The notes beneath the pieces were generated by a model. It was not told the DNA's origin, did no database searches, and saw only the letters and a program-made list of their open reading frames with translations. From JBAZHE01 sp041652555 (lineage in GTDB: Bacteria > Patescibacteriota > Patescibacteriia > Patescibacteriales > WJLG01), in the NCBI GenBank assembly GCA_041652555.1, contig JBAZHE010000003.1, forward strand, positions 1 to 64,000: a stretch of 64,000 nt of DNA. The letters run 5' to 3'. Shown piece by piece: positions 23,781 through 33,712 of the stretch; the first letter of the stretch is position 1, and every line of letters starts with the position of its first letter. A program made the position numbers and the translations under genes.

Positions 23781-23953
23781 TTAAGTTTATAGCATTTACG
23801 TGTTGTGCGACTTGCGAACATAAGAAAACAAAAGAAAGTTCGTGTCATACAAATATGACTTGTGATCTTGATAACAGCGAGACGGATGATAATCTTGTTT
23901 GTGGGCAATGGAATATGAGCGAGTGTTTGAAGAGGTTTACGAATAAAGAGTAA
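23777..23953 (+). CDS. Small Cys-rich protein, 58 aa
   Basis: Seven Cys in 58 residues (TCCATCEH, SCHTNMTCD, VCGQW, ECLK). Same spacing type as the proteins at 1070 and 20327, including a C-terminal Cys near Trp. Preceded by AAAGGAG and overlapping the previous stop by ATGA. Confidence 0.6.
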   Translation: MIKFIAFTCCATCEHKKTKESSCHTNMTCDLDNSETDDNLVCGQWNMSECLKRFTNKE

Positions 23954-24006
23954 CAACATTTAATAACTATTAGAACGTATACTATTTACTATGAAAGGTA
24001 ACAATC

Positions 24007-25014
24007 ATGTATAATGGAATTAAACGATGCTCAAATTACGAAGATGTAGATGCAACAATAGGATTATTGCATCTGTTATTTGGAGAAGTTCAATATGGAT
24101 ATTATTTCAACTCCCGCATTCAAAAACCCGGGTTCCTGAAATACAGTATGTATTTTACTACACCTTTTGACAACATCGCCGAAAAAGAATATGGTGATCA
24201 CAATGGGTTTTGCAAAGAAGAACACAAAACGTTTGAAAAGTGGGGGGTAATTAACGGAGAAAAAACAAAAGACTTAATGCAACATATCCCGCTACAATAT
24301 GATGATCATTCTCCGGCAGTATCATACGATTGTAACCACGGAAACCAATTTGATCGTGTTACCCCAACATACAAAGAAGCAATAACACGAAACATATGGT
24401 TTAATAACACATCAAGTCGGGGATTTTTTGAGCAGTTCAAGCGAAAGAACCGAAACCAAATTCTTGAAGATCTCGAACGTTCAATGTTGTATCAGGTTAC
24501 ATTTGATATTCCATTTGATGTTTTATCTGAGCATATAGTTATTGACAAAATTCAATATAATGGAGAAAACGAAAGTCACATCAATTTATATGCTCCAAAA
24601 GACACATCAAACCCAGTTCAAGAATTATTGAGAGATCTTGTTCGGGTGGAGTCCGTATTAACAGAAATGGCAAATTGCATCAACGAGATAAAATCCGATC
24701 CGGAAAAATATAAAAGAGATAATACCGAAGACTCATGGGCAAAAGAATGTTGTAAAGACGGGTACAACATGGAAAATGCAGAAGTCCTTCTGACAAAGTG
24801 CCAAAAAGCATTTAAACAGATGGAAGAAGTGTTATATCAGGCGCGATATTTTGATGTCAATGCGGAGCCGAAAATATCGGATATTACAAAATGTGCTCAT
24901 AAAAAATGCACTCGCAACGCAGCAGAAGGCAGCAAATTCTGTGATCAATGCATCCAACTCCCTACAAAAGAATGTAACTATTGTGAAGTGGGAAAATTTA
25001 ATACGCGCATATAA
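24007..25014 (+). CDS. Hypothetical protein with C-terminal zinc finger, 335 aa
   Basis: I do not recognise the main body, which is soluble and rich in Asn, Tyr and Lys, with helical segments at 150-290. The C-terminus holds CAHKKCTRNAAEGSKFCDQC...CNYC, a likely zinc-binding module. Own promoter region with tttaataac near 23960 and an AAAGG ribosome site. Long enough, and with neighbour-like codon use, to be real. Confidence 0.7.
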   Translation: MYNGIKRCSNYEDVDATIGLLHLLFGEVQYGYYFNSRIQKPGFLKYSMYFTTPFDNIAEKEYGDHNGFCKEEHKTFEKWGVINGEKTKDLMQHIPLQYDDHSPAVSYDCNHGNQFDRVTPTYKEAITRNIWFNNTSSRGFFEQFKRKNRNQILEDLERSMLYQVTFDIPFDVLSEHIVIDKIQYNGENESHINLYAPKDTSNPVQELLRDLVRVESVLTEMANCINEIKSDPEKYKRDNTEDSWAKECCKDGYNMENAEVLLTKCQKAFKQMEEVLYQARYFDVNAEPKISDITKCAHKKCTRNAAEGSKFCDQCIQLPTKECNYCEVGKFNTRI

Positions 25015-25090
25015 GTATAGATAGTGCAGAAACAATAGAACGATTTATAAAAACGAAGACGGCGAAGCAAATTTGTAAGGAGAAATAAAA

Positions 25091-25633
25091 ATGAAAACTG
25101 GAACAAAATCTCTGTTGTGGGGCGTACATCAAATATTTTGGCATCCACTAACTGTTACACTCGCATGGAAAGAACTCTATAAATCGTGGCCATCATGGAA
25201 AGAATTTGTTTGTATCTTCATCCACGATTTGGGATATTGGGGATGCCCAAATATGGATGGCACAGAGGGAGAAAATCATCCGGTGTGGGCAGCGAGTTTT
25301 GCAGCAAAATATCTCGATACAAAAACCGATACAGAATGGCGGCATTATAGAAATTTATGTTTATATCATTCTCGGCATTTTGCAAGAGCACGAAACACAA
25401 TTCCATCCAAACTTTGTTGGGCCGACAAACTATGTTACAAATATGATCCCGTTTGGTTCTACACACTGCGCGCCAAATTGAGTGGTGAAATAAAAGAATA
25501 CCGCGCGCTTCCTCAAAGCCAAAACTTTAAAGGCTCTGATTCTGACTGGTATAGAGAACAAAGAAAATTATATATTAAACTTGCACTTTCACAGAAAGCA
25601 GATACTATTCCGTATCAGGATGTGAAGAATTGA
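25091..25633 (+). CDS. HD-domain-like phosphohydrolase, 180 aa
   Basis: His residues in GVHQIFWHP, an HD pair in FIHDLGYWG, then ENHPVWAA, YHSRHFA and a final Asp in CWADKL follow the H...HD...H...D order of the HD superfamily. Such proteins hydrolyse phosphates of nucleotides; the substrate is unknown. Preceded by AAGGAG; the stop overlaps the TTG start of the next gene. Confidence 0.68.
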   Translation: MKTGTKSLLWGVHQIFWHPLTVTLAWKELYKSWPSWKEFVCIFIHDLGYWGCPNMDGTEGENHPVWAASFAAKYLDTKTDTEWRHYRNLCLYHSRHFARARNTIPSKLCWADKLCYKYDPVWFYTLRAKLSGEIKEYRALPQSQNFKGSDSDWYREQRKLYIKLALSQKADTIPYQDVKN

Positions 25634-25872
25634 TTAGAATAAAAATAATAGAAAATGCTGGAAATCATTTTGCTCAACGATTTTTAAAAAATTGTTTTGG
25701 TGGTGATGAAGCAGTAGCATACCTCGCATCCCAAAAAGCACATTGGCTTGAAAATCACGAAAGGGAAATTGGATTTCTCACTAAAGAATTCGGGGATTTA
25801 AAAATATCGATTGGAGATGATTATGAGTTGTTTGATTCCGAATACACCGATTTATTTGAGGTTGTTGAATGA
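25630..25872 (+). CDS. Hypothetical protein, 80 aa
   Basis: Starts with TTG overlapping the HD gene stop; no ATG is available near the N-terminus. Acidic small alpha/beta protein with no recognised domain. Ends in an ATGA overlap with the methyltransferase gene. Confidence 0.5.
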   Translation: MIRIKIIENAGNHFAQRFLKNCFGGDEAVAYLASQKAHWLENHEREIGFLTKEFGDLKISIGDDYELFDSEYTDLFEVVE

Positions 25873-27425
25873 TTATCCAAGGCGACGCTTTAACAGTTTT
25901 GAAAAGGATGGATAGTGAGTCAGTGCATTGTGCGGTAACGTCAAGTCCATATTATGGATTGCGTTCGTACAATACCGAACCACAAATATGGGATGGAGAT
26001 CCAAACTGCCAACATGAATGGGGGGAAGTTCATCCACCGGGATATAGATCATCTGATACAAAACCGGGTCCAATGCAACATGAAGGGAATACGCACCGTG
26101 AGAATTTGCGAAGTGATATTTGTTCAAAGTGTGGAGCGTGGAAAGGTGAACTGGGACAAGAGCCTACACCTGAATTGTTTGTTAAACACCTAACAACTAT
26201 CTTTCATGAATTAAAAAGGATTTTAAGAAGCGACGGTGTTTTCTGGATGAATATTGGGGATAGTTATTGTGCTTCTAAATGCGGATCGTTCAACGGTGGA
26301 TCAGATATTCTTAAAGGAAGAAATCTTGAAGGTCACTCTAAATCCGGGAATGTAGATAAGTCAAAACTTATGGGAATGAAACCCAAAGACCTTATTGGTA
26401 TCCCGTGGGCTTTAGCATTTTCTATGCGCTCCGATGGTGCCTCATCACCACAGACAATGTATACAGTAGAAAAAATCAAAACTTCGTTGCTTCGAGATTA
26501 TGATACTTGGAATGACGTTCCAAAACATACTAAAAGAACAATTGAAGATTTGGATGAAGAGTGGTTAAAAGCAAGTAAGGGGGGTTGGTATCTCCGTTCT
26601 GATATTCCTTGGGTAAAAAGAAATTCACTTCCATCATCTGTAACAGATCGCCCCGGCTCTTCCATTGAACACATATTCTTATTCTCAAAATCACAGAAAT
26701 ATTACTATGACTACATAGCAACAATGCAACTTTCATCAGAATCTTACAACAAAGATAAAAGACCGCGCGGTGTTATTCGTCAATGCGTAAACACAAACTC
26801 CAAGTATCCAGATGGGGGGCAATTTAAAAAGCAAGATAACACAGGGAATGAAACTTACACAGGATTTAACGCTCGCTATGAACCTAATGGTTATGGCCTT
26901 CGTTACATGCGGGATTCCGATTTCTTCTTCAAGACATGGCAAGGACTTCTTCACAATGAAGATGGTGAACCAATGGCTCTTGTGGTAAATCCGAAACCGT
27001 ATAAAGGTTCACATTTTGCCGCATATCCGATAAGGCTTGTAGAACCCCTAATTCTCGCGGGAACATCAGAAAAAGGCGTTTGCCCACATTGTGGAGCGCC
27101 GTGGGTTAGAGTTGCGAAAAAAGAATCATATATAACTCGCCCCACCATTGGTTCTGATGATCAGAAGCAAAAACTCAATCCCGGTAATGCGCAGGGATTA
27201 GAACGCACTGGTGGTCATGTTGCTCAAATTACTGAAACCATAGATTGGCAACCATCTTGTAATTGCACAAATAACATACCAGTTCCCGCCACAATTCTCG
27301 ATCCCTTCTCCGGCTCATCAGCAACCGGTGTCGCTTGTAAACTCCATAATCGTGATTATATTGGTATAGAACTCAATCCTGAATATTGTGAACTTGGAAG
27401 AAAACGTATTCGTGAAGGCAAATAA
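25869..27425 (+). CDS. DNA N4/N6 methyltransferase, beta class (518 aa)
   Basis: The catalytic motif comes first (TSSPYYGLRSY, an SPPY-type motif IV near residue 24) and the SAM-binding motif last (ILDPFSGSSATGVACKLHNRDYIG near 480), the beta-class order. SSPYY suggests N4-cytosine or N6-adenine methylation. Two inserted Cys sites (CSKCGAW and CPHCGAPW...CNC) and a long central region are usual for phage-type orphan methylases. No cognate nuclease is adjacent, so protection from host restriction is the likely role. Confidence 0.88.
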   Translation: MIIQGDALTVLKRMDSESVHCAVTSSPYYGLRSYNTEPQIWDGDPNCQHEWGEVHPPGYRSSDTKPGPMQHEGNTHRENLRSDICSKCGAWKGELGQEPTPELFVKHLTTIFHELKRILRSDGVFWMNIGDSYCASKCGSFNGGSDILKGRNLEGHSKSGNVDKSKLMGMKPKDLIGIPWALAFSMRSDGASSPQTMYTVEKIKTSLLRDYDTWNDVPKHTKRTIEDLDEEWLKASKGGWYLRSDIPWVKRNSLPSSVTDRPGSSIEHIFLFSKSQKYYYDYIATMQLSSESYNKDKRPRGVIRQCVNTNSKYPDGGQFKKQDNTGNETYTGFNARYEPNGYGLRYMRDSDFFFKTWQGLLHNEDGEPMALVVNPKPYKGSHFAAYPIRLVEPLILAGTSEKGVCPHCGAPWVRVAKKESYITRPTIGSDDQKQKLNPGNAQGLERTGGHVAQITETIDWQPSCNCTNNIPVPATILDPFSGSSATGVACKLHNRDYIGIELNPEYCELGRKRIREGK

Positions 27426-27433
27426 CCCACCAC

Positions 27434-27470
27434 AACCTTTTTATATTAACGCGTCCTATCTTATTACAAT
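27434..27470 (+). promoter_or_regulatory. Promoter with ACGCGT for the glycosylation cluster
   Basis: tttttatatt at 27437-27446, ACGCGT at 27449-27454 and ATG at 27471. TATA-to-ATG spacing predicts a leaderless transcript, with the palindrome directly after the TATA box. Closely matches the site at 49139. Confidence 0.65.
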
Positions 27471-28259
27471 ATGCCTCCTCTCGTTTCTGTTATCATTCCA
27501 ACTCACAACCGCAACCTATCTTTAAAACGAGCAATCCAAAGTGTCCTAGATCAGACTTTTACAGATTATGAAATTATTGTTGTAGATGACACATGGGCAA
27601 CCAACGAAATTTCCGATAATTATCCAAATGTCCATTTTCTTCATATACCTACAACATCATATCCAGCCATATCCAGAAACATGGGCATTAAAGTTTCAAA
27701 TGGAAAATACATTGCCTTTTTAGATGATGATGATGTTTGGTATCCAGAAAAATTAGCATCGCAGATATCAAGATTATTAATAGACCCAAAATTAGGATTG
27801 GTTTGCAGTAACGGGAACATAGGAAAAGATTTATATATTAAAAGAAATATTACAAATGAACCCGACATGCTTCCACAGGAAATAATAGGGGATTTCGTTG
27901 TAACATCGTCATGTGTAATTCGCAGAAGTTTATTGGAAAAAACAGGTCTATACAACCTGCTCCCACTTTGTGAAGACTATGATTTCTCAATAAGATTTGT
28001 AGCAACAACACAAATTTATTACGACCCGACACCTTTGTTTGAATATACTATTTCAGAAAATAGTATACAAAAACGAAGTAACTATTCCTTTGTTGCTTAT
28101 CACCAAAACGTTATAAAAGTAATGGAAAATTTACGAGAATTTTTAAAAAGGAACAATCTGGAAAAACCAGAAACATCGTTTTTAATTCATTATAGAATTC
28201 TCGATGAAAAAATAATGGTAATGTGGAATATAGTTAAAGATTTTATTAGAGGATATTAA
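27471..28259 (+). CDS. Family 2 glycosyltransferase, 262 aa
   Basis: GT-A fold signature VSVIIPTHNRNLSLKRAIQSVLDQ at the N-terminus, with VVDDT and FLDDDDVWYPEKL (DxD, metal and nucleotide-sugar binding) following. Probably adds a sugar from a nucleotide donor to a glycan or lipid. First gene of a long plus-strand operon with three more glycosyltransferases and two radical SAM genes. Confidence 0.9.
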   Translation: MPPLVSVIIPTHNRNLSLKRAIQSVLDQTFTDYEIIVVDDTWATNEISDNYPNVHFLHIPTTSYPAISRNMGIKVSNGKYIAFLDDDDVWYPEKLASQISRLLIDPKLGLVCSNGNIGKDLYIKRNITNEPDMLPQEIIGDFVVTSSCVIRRSLLEKTGLYNLLPLCEDYDFSIRFVATTQIYYDPTPLFEYTISENSIQKRSNYSFVAYHQNVIKVMENLREFLKRNNLEKPETSFLIHYRILDEKIMVMWNIVKDFIRGY

Positions 28260-29252
28260 ATGACAAAAATCTTTTTCGCCGGAGATATGCGCAGTCCTTT
28301 TATACAAGGAGATGCAGAACTTTTAAAGGAAGATCACGATGTTTTTATTTTTAACACCCCGATCAAAAAAATGGATTTTCCGCTTTATCTATTTAAATGT
28401 TTTCAACAAGTTTTAAATATTAGAAAATCAAATCTCGTCTGGGTTTGGTTTGCAGATTGCCCGGCACTACCATTAGTTATTATTGCAAAAATATTTAATA
28501 TACCCACAGCTGTGAATGTCGGTGGATTTGAAGTTTCTGGAATATCTGAAATTAATTATGGAAATCAACTTAAACCAATCCGTGGATATGTTTCAAGATG
28601 GATTATAAGAAATGCAACAGAAATTATTGTTCCTTCCCCCGTATACAATGTTAAAACATTAAAAGTTGGTATAGGAATAAAATTGATGGATAATACATTT
28701 GCATTGCCCGAAGACGATTATTATTTTGAAAATTATTACTTAACCCACACAATGGCTCATATAATCACAATTCCGAATTGGGTTGATACGGAAACTTGTG
28801 ATATACCACTTCCACAAAAAGAAGATCTTGCTGTAACCGCCGTGTGTTCGAAACATGCGTATGCTTATAAAGGAATTTCAATATTTCAAGAAGCATCAAA
28901 AAATATTCTTTATAACACAAAAATATTAGAACATCTCCCACGAAAAGAATACGAGGACTATTTGAAACGCGCCAAAGTCTATTGCCAACTTTCACGCGAT
29001 GAAACATTTGGTATCTCACTTGTAGAGGCAATGGCATATGGTTGTGTGCCTGTTGTTAGCGATAAAGGTGCTTTGCCGTGGATTGTAGAAGACACGGGTA
29101 TTATCGTGCCTTATGGAGATGTTACAGCAACTATTAATGCAATTAATAAAGCAATGACTATGGACGGTTCAAAAGCGCGTGAGCGCGCACGTTATTTCAG
29201 CCGTGAAAGAAAACAAGAATCGGTGAAACAACTCATCAAGGAATTAATATGA
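28260..29252 (+). CDS. Family 4 (GT-B) glycosyltransferase, 330 aa
   Basis: The C-terminal half carries the GT4 signature: KVYCQLSRDETFGISLVEAMAYGCVPVVSDKGALPWIV, with the conserved Glu in FGISLVEAMA. The N-terminal domain includes GDMRSPF and an IPTAVNVGG segment. Starts immediately after the GT2 stop. Retaining sugar transferase; donor unknown. Confidence 0.85.
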   Translation: MTKIFFAGDMRSPFIQGDAELLKEDHDVFIFNTPIKKMDFPLYLFKCFQQVLNIRKSNLVWVWFADCPALPLVIIAKIFNIPTAVNVGGFEVSGISEINYGNQLKPIRGYVSRWIIRNATEIIVPSPVYNVKTLKVGIGIKLMDNTFALPEDDYYFENYYLTHTMAHIITIPNWVDTETCDIPLPQKEDLAVTAVCSKHAYAYKGISIFQEASKNILYNTKILEHLPRKEYEDYLKRAKVYCQLSRDETFGISLVEAMAYGCVPVVSDKGALPWIVEDTGIIVPYGDVTATINAINKAMTMDGSKARERARYFSRERKQESVKQLIKELI

Positions 29253-30421
29253 CACGTATTCTTATACTCGGAGACTACCCACTACCCAATGAAACAATAA
29301 CCGGCGGAATAATGCGGTCAGTTTATTTAACTGCCAATGCATTATCAAAATTGTGCCCAGAATATGACTTTCACGTATTGACAATCACGGATGGAATTGA
29401 TAAATCTTTTGTGTCAATCAACAAAAATCTTGCAATCCATTATATCCATTTTCCTTTAAGAAACAAACCAATCTTGGTTCCAAAATTCCTTTCCAAGCAA
29501 TTGATATTGCATGAAATAAATAAAATAAAACCAGATTTAATCCACGCCAATGGTTCAAGCTGGGAATATGGATACCCAGCAATTGCATATAAAAAATGTC
29601 CTGTTCTTATAACTGTTCACGGAGTGTCACACAATGAATCAAAATATTGGTCTGGTCTAAAAGGCGCGTGGCATCGTATAAGTTGTTGTAAAATGGAATC
29701 ACACATCTTTGAAAAAATGGAAAACGTTGTTGCCGTTTCTTATTATGTAGAAAGAGAAATGAGAAAATGCATATCGAAAACACAATATGGAAACTATGCG
29801 ATACATGTAGATGTCATTTCCAACCCGGTTGATCCATGTTTTATGGATGTTACAACAAAATACACAATACCAAATCTATTATTATATGTTGGGGGGATTG
29901 AAAAACGAAAAGGATTAGACGTTCTTATCCGATCACTTTATATAGTTAAAAAACAAATGCCTTATATAAAATTGAATGTCGTTGGTTCGATACGAAGTCC
30001 TATATATTGCGCAGATATAATGAAACTCATTTCCGATTTGGATTTAATTGACAATGTGAATTTTGTTGGAAAAGTAAGCGATACATTATTAATGAAAGAA
30101 TATTCTAATGCATCAATATATATTTCACCTTCATATGAAGAATCAGAGGGTATAACCATTCTTGAAGCGATGGCTACAGGAACACCAGTAATAGCAACCC
30201 GGTCGGGCGGTTCGGAAAGTATAATAAAAGATGGTGTTGATGGATTGTTGGTAAAAAACGGAAACCACGAAGAACTAGCATTTAAGATTTTAATTTGTGG
30301 TGATGCATTAAAAGAGCAACTTGGAAAAGGAGGGAGGGAAACAGCATTGAAATATTTACCGGAGAATATTGCGAAACAGTATATGGAAGTTTACAGGAGG
30401 TTGTTGAAATGCCAAAACTAA
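29249..30421 (+). CDS. Family 4 (GT-B) glycosyltransferase, 390 aa
   Basis: Full-length GT4: N-terminal GG-containing loop (ETITGGIMRSVY), VHGVSHNESKYW, linker YVGGIEKRKGLDVLIRSL, and SPSYEESEGITILEAMATGTPVIATRSGG with the catalytic-site Glu pair. ATGA overlap with the upstream GT. Probably consecutive steps in one glycan. Confidence 0.9.
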   Translation: MTRILILGDYPLPNETITGGIMRSVYLTANALSKLCPEYDFHVLTITDGIDKSFVSINKNLAIHYIHFPLRNKPILVPKFLSKQLILHEINKIKPDLIHANGSSWEYGYPAIAYKKCPVLITVHGVSHNESKYWSGLKGAWHRISCCKMESHIFEKMENVVAVSYYVEREMRKCISKTQYGNYAIHVDVISNPVDPCFMDVTTKYTIPNLLLYVGGIEKRKGLDVLIRSLYIVKKQMPYIKLNVVGSIRSPIYCADIMKLISDLDLIDNVNFVGKVSDTLLMKEYSNASIYISPSYEESEGITILEAMATGTPVIATRSGGSESIIKDGVDGLLVKNGNHEELAFKILICGDALKEQLGKGGRETALKYLPENIAKQYMEVYRRLLKCQN

Positions 30422-31053
30422 CCGAACGGGAGCGCGAAGGATTTGAAAAAATACTAACGCAGGATTTGAAAGCAATCAATCAACGCTTTATCAGTCAGAT
30501 AAAAGATTTCTGGGGAATTGCTCGTAGTAATGTGCTTAAACGAAAAGGATGGGATACTCTCATACTCGAAAAAGAACAACTGGAACGGAAACAAAAAGAA
30601 ATTAAACAAAGAATGCACGAGATAGAAGATATTTTAAATAGTGAAAAATTGAGAGTAGAACAAGTGGTTGAACTCGGTGGAAAATCAAATGAATATGGAC
30701 GATGCGAAGGTGCGAACTTTTATGGAATTCCGATTACATCACAATTTGAATATGAAATTGTAGAATACATCAAAGCAAATATTGACCTCGAAGTGCCGGC
30801 AAAAATGTTGCGTGATGTATGTGAATCATCAATCCGCGCTCTCGTAATGGCTGGAACGTTTGAAGAAGCACGTGGGGCATATGAAAAGTTTTATTCTCTG
30901 GATTTCAGAAAGTATGGTGTTGATATTCCCCCACGATTGGATGATATTTGTGCCAACAAAAATTCAATGTTATATGCTCAACAATCATTGCAACAAATTG
31001 AAAAAGAAAAACCGGATATTAAGTTGATTGAATGTAAGGAGGAGAAAGAATGA
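30409..31053 (+). CDS. Coiled-coil protein, 214 aa
   Basis: Starts within the end of the GT4 gene after GGAGG. Residues 45-85 form a charged coiled coil (EKEQLERKQKEIKQRMHEIE); the rest is helical with a few Cys. Function unknown; the charge pattern is like the protein at 36461-36871, which has a similar Lys/Glu coil (KLEKQKEKIDKRLLEI). Confidence 0.6.
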   Translation: MPKLTEREREGFEKILTQDLKAINQRFISQIKDFWGIARSNVLKRKGWDTLILEKEQLERKQKEIKQRMHEIEDILNSEKLRVEQVVELGGKSNEYGRCEGANFYGIPITSQFEYEIVEYIKANIDLEVPAKMLRDVCESSIRALVMAGTFEEARGAYEKFYSLDFRKYGVDIPPRLDDICANKNSMLYAQQSLQQIEKEKPDIKLIECKEEKE

Positions 31054-31238
31054 AAGATGGTTATAAATTAACAATATTTTTAAGTGTTATAGTAATAATA
31101 TTGGCAATATTTATACATGGCACAGTTATTCATTTAACACAAGTGGGTGAATTTCAAAAATGTGTAAATGCAACACTTTCTGATCCACTCTATTCCACAT
31201 TTGCATGTGATAGACCGGGATGGTGGTTTGGAATATGA
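31050..31238 (+). CDS. Single-TM peptide, 62 aa
   Basis: One TM helix (LTIFLSVIVIILAIFIHGTVI) then a short external tail with two Cys ending RPGWWFGI. ATGA overlap at both ends. Tail residues PGWW recall NQPGWCENN in the protein at 44856-45332. Confidence 0.5.
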   Translation: MKDGYKLTIFLSVIVIILAIFIHGTVIHLTQVGEFQKCVNATLSDPLYSTFACDRPGWWFGI

Positions 31239-33712
31239 AAATCCTTTTTATCTTACCTAGATTTAATAAAGGTTTCGGAACTGTCTACAATGAAAACGAA
31301 ACCGGTATTGACTATGATTACTTAATGCCCGTGGGAATGCCCTACATCGCTTCTTATCTCAAACACAATGGATGTGATGTCTCGGCATTAAACCTTAATC
31401 ACACACCCGGATTGGTTAAAAACATTGTACAAAAAACTATTACTGACACTCACTATGATTTCGTATTCACCGGCACAATTTCCATAATGTATCCCGCTGT
31501 GCGCGATATAATAAAATATGTACACGAAGCATCTCCCAATACAATAACCGTCTGTGGTGGAGGTATCATTTCGTCTAACCCCGAACTAATGATGAAACTT
31601 ATTAATCCACATTACGGGATTATTTTTGAGGGTGAAGAAACAGCATTAGAGTTGATACAAACTATTGAGAAGGGGCAATCTGTGGAAAATGTTAAAGGTA
31701 TTATTTATTCAACAACATGGCCTATTCCAACGTTTACTAAAACACAACCACGCCCCCAAATCAAAAACCTAGATGCACTCCCGTTTCCCGATCTTGAACT
31801 ATTCGGTTATTCCGAATACTTGAAACACCAAGAACTTGGCGGTTGGAATCAATATCCACGAGATTATCCACCGCGCCCGTATATGTTGGTTTCAGCGCGC
31901 GGTTGTTCGGCAAATTGTTTATCAGGAGACACTTTAATTGCAACCACAAATGGCAACATTAAAATAAAAGATCTCGTTGGGCAGACCCCAAAAGTTCTTA
32001 CACGAGATCCAATTACAAAAGATGTATTATATGCACAGTCCTCAATAGTTGCTAAAACCGGAGAAAATAAAAATCTCGTTAGAGTTTCATTTAAAGAGGG
32101 GGGATATATTGACTGTACACCAGATCACAAATTTGTAAAATTTTTAAACTCAAACCAATATGTCCCGTTGAGAGAGTATGAAACGGAAGCACAATTTTTG
32201 AGACCCGGTGATAGTGTTCGTGCTGTTCATTATAAATTGAGCACCACTGGTTACACGATTATAATATGGGGAAGGAAAAAGCATCGATATCAGCACACTT
32301 TAATAATGGAATCTATGATTGGAAGGAAACTCTCACAATACGAAAGGGTTCATCACAATGATCATAATCAAATAAATAATGTTGAAAAAAATTTAACACT
32401 TACCGACAATCATAAACATATCCCAACTTACCATCCAGAACTATCACAACGTATGAAAGATAATAATCCCGCAAAAAATCTACCACACGAATTTTTTGTG
32501 CAACGCGGAAAAGAACAACGTGGTAAAGTTCGCTCTATAGAATCCAGAATGAATTATAAAGCATCCAAAACGGGGAATAAAAATCCGATGTGGAAAGGTG
32601 GTTGTGGAAGAACAACAAAATCCCGTATACCCGGGCAACCAGATGTAAATCACGTAGTTAAAAGCGTTGAACCACTAGATGGGTTACATAATACGTATTG
32701 TTTAGAAGTGCCGGGATATAATTGGTTCTATGCCAACGACGTTCTTGTTCATAATTGCACATTTTGCTACCACACAACCGGCCCAAAATACCGCTACCGT
32801 TCCGCAGAAAATATAATGTCAGAAATCAAATACGTTGTTGAAAAATACCACATTAACTTCTTCACATTTCTTGACGAATTGTTTTCATACGATAAAGCGC
32901 GCGCACTTGAATTCTGCCGACAATTTAAAGAATATCAGAAAACCATTCCGTGGCGAATTGAAATGTATTGCAATCTGCGCGTTGATTGCGCGGACGCAGA
33001 ACTTCTTGATGCCATGAAATCCTGTGGGAATGTAGTTATCGGATTAGGTCTCGAAAGTTACAACCAAAAAGTTCTCGATTCAATGCGAAAACACATAACA
33101 CCCGCGCAGATTGAAACCACGCTTGGAATGATCGCAGAAAGAAATCTTGTTCCGCAAGGGGGGTTCATCTTTGGAGATAATGCAGAAACACTTTCCACCG
33201 CACGCACTACTTTACAATTCATTCGAGAACACCCACATCTTTCACGAGGTGGTTTATTTATGGGCTTTATTATTCCGTTTCCCGGGACCGCTATTTATAA
33301 ACATGCTTTACAAAATGGAATCATAAAAGATGAAATAGAATTTATTAATAAATTGACAAGCACGGATTATAATTATGATAACGTATGTAATCTCACAAAT
33401 TTATCAGATGAAGATTTTGACACGTTGAAAAATGAAGTGTTCACTTTAAAATACACAGCAATTCCCGTATCTGTTCCAACAAAAATAACCAATGATGAAA
33501 TCTTTGTAAAATGCCCCCATTGTGGGAAGATGCAAACTTATAAAACAACTAAACGACCACATGCGCAATTCAGCGTGGGGGTAATTTGTAATAACCCCGA
33601 ATGTAATGGAAGATTTGAAATGGGCACACGATATATTCAATTGGGGAGACTCGCTGTAAAGTTATTGGGATTTAAAAGAATGCGACGGATTAAAAATTGG
33701 ATGGGGATTTGA
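31235..33712 (+). CDS. B12-binding radical SAM enzyme with intein in the FeS motif
   Basis: 825 aa precursor, about 545 aa after splicing. An N-terminal cobalamin-binding-like domain (ILFILPRF...VGMPYIASYLKHNG...VCGGGIISSNPEL) precedes an Elp3-like radical SAM domain whose CxxxCxxC motif is formed only after splicing (ARGCSAN + CTFCYH). Downstream segments FTFLDELFSYD and GLESYNQKVL are typical. The C-terminus has a zinc-type site (CPHCGK...CNNPEC). Such enzymes methylate or rearrange unactivated carbons; here a sugar or lipid step is likely given the neighbours. Start at MKILF in the ATGA overlap. Confidence 0.9.
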   Translation: MKILFILPRFNKGFGTVYNENETGIDYDYLMPVGMPYIASYLKHNGCDVSALNLNHTPGLVKNIVQKTITDTHYDFVFTGTISIMYPAVRDIIKYVHEASPNTITVCGGGIISSNPELMMKLINPHYGIIFEGEETALELIQTIEKGQSVENVKGIIYSTTWPIPTFTKTQPRPQIKNLDALPFPDLELFGYSEYLKHQELGGWNQYPRDYPPRPYMLVSARGCSANCLSGDTLIATTNGNIKIKDLVGQTPKVLTRDPITKDVLYAQSSIVAKTGENKNLVRVSFKEGGYIDCTPDHKFVKFLNSNQYVPLREYETEAQFLRPGDSVRAVHYKLSTTGYTIIIWGRKKHRYQHTLIMESMIGRKLSQYERVHHNDHNQINNVEKNLTLTDNHKHIPTYHPELSQRMKDNNPAKNLPHEFFVQRGKEQRGKVRSIESRMNYKASKTGNKNPMWKGGCGRTTKSRIPGQPDVNHVVKSVEPLDGLHNTYCLEVPGYNWFYANDVLVHNCTFCYHTTGPKYRYRSAENIMSEIKYVVEKYHINFFTFLDELFSYDKARALEFCRQFKEYQKTIPWRIEMYCNLRVDCADAELLDAMKSCGNVVIGLGLESYNQKVLDSMRKHITPAQIETTLGMIAERNLVPQGGFIFGDNAETLSTARTTLQFIREHPHLSRGGLFMGFIIPFPGTAIYKHALQNGIIKDEIEFINKLTSTDYNYDNVCNLTNLSDEDFDTLKNEVFTLKYTAIPVSVPTKITNDEIFVKCPHCGKMQTYKTTKRPHAQFSVGVICNNPECNGRFEMGTRYIQLGRLAVKLLGFKRMRRIKNWMGI
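31916..32755 (+). other. Intein with HNH endonuclease in radical SAM protein (280 aa)
   Basis: Starts CLSGDTLIATTNG and ends VLVHN before Cys+1; a TPDHKF block B is present. The central part has an HNH-type endonuclease (RVHHNDHNQINNVEKNLTL) with a NUMOD-like MWKGG tail, not LAGLIDADG. Insertion lies between the first and second cysteines of the radical SAM cluster motif, so unspliced protein cannot bind its cluster. Confidence 0.9.
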
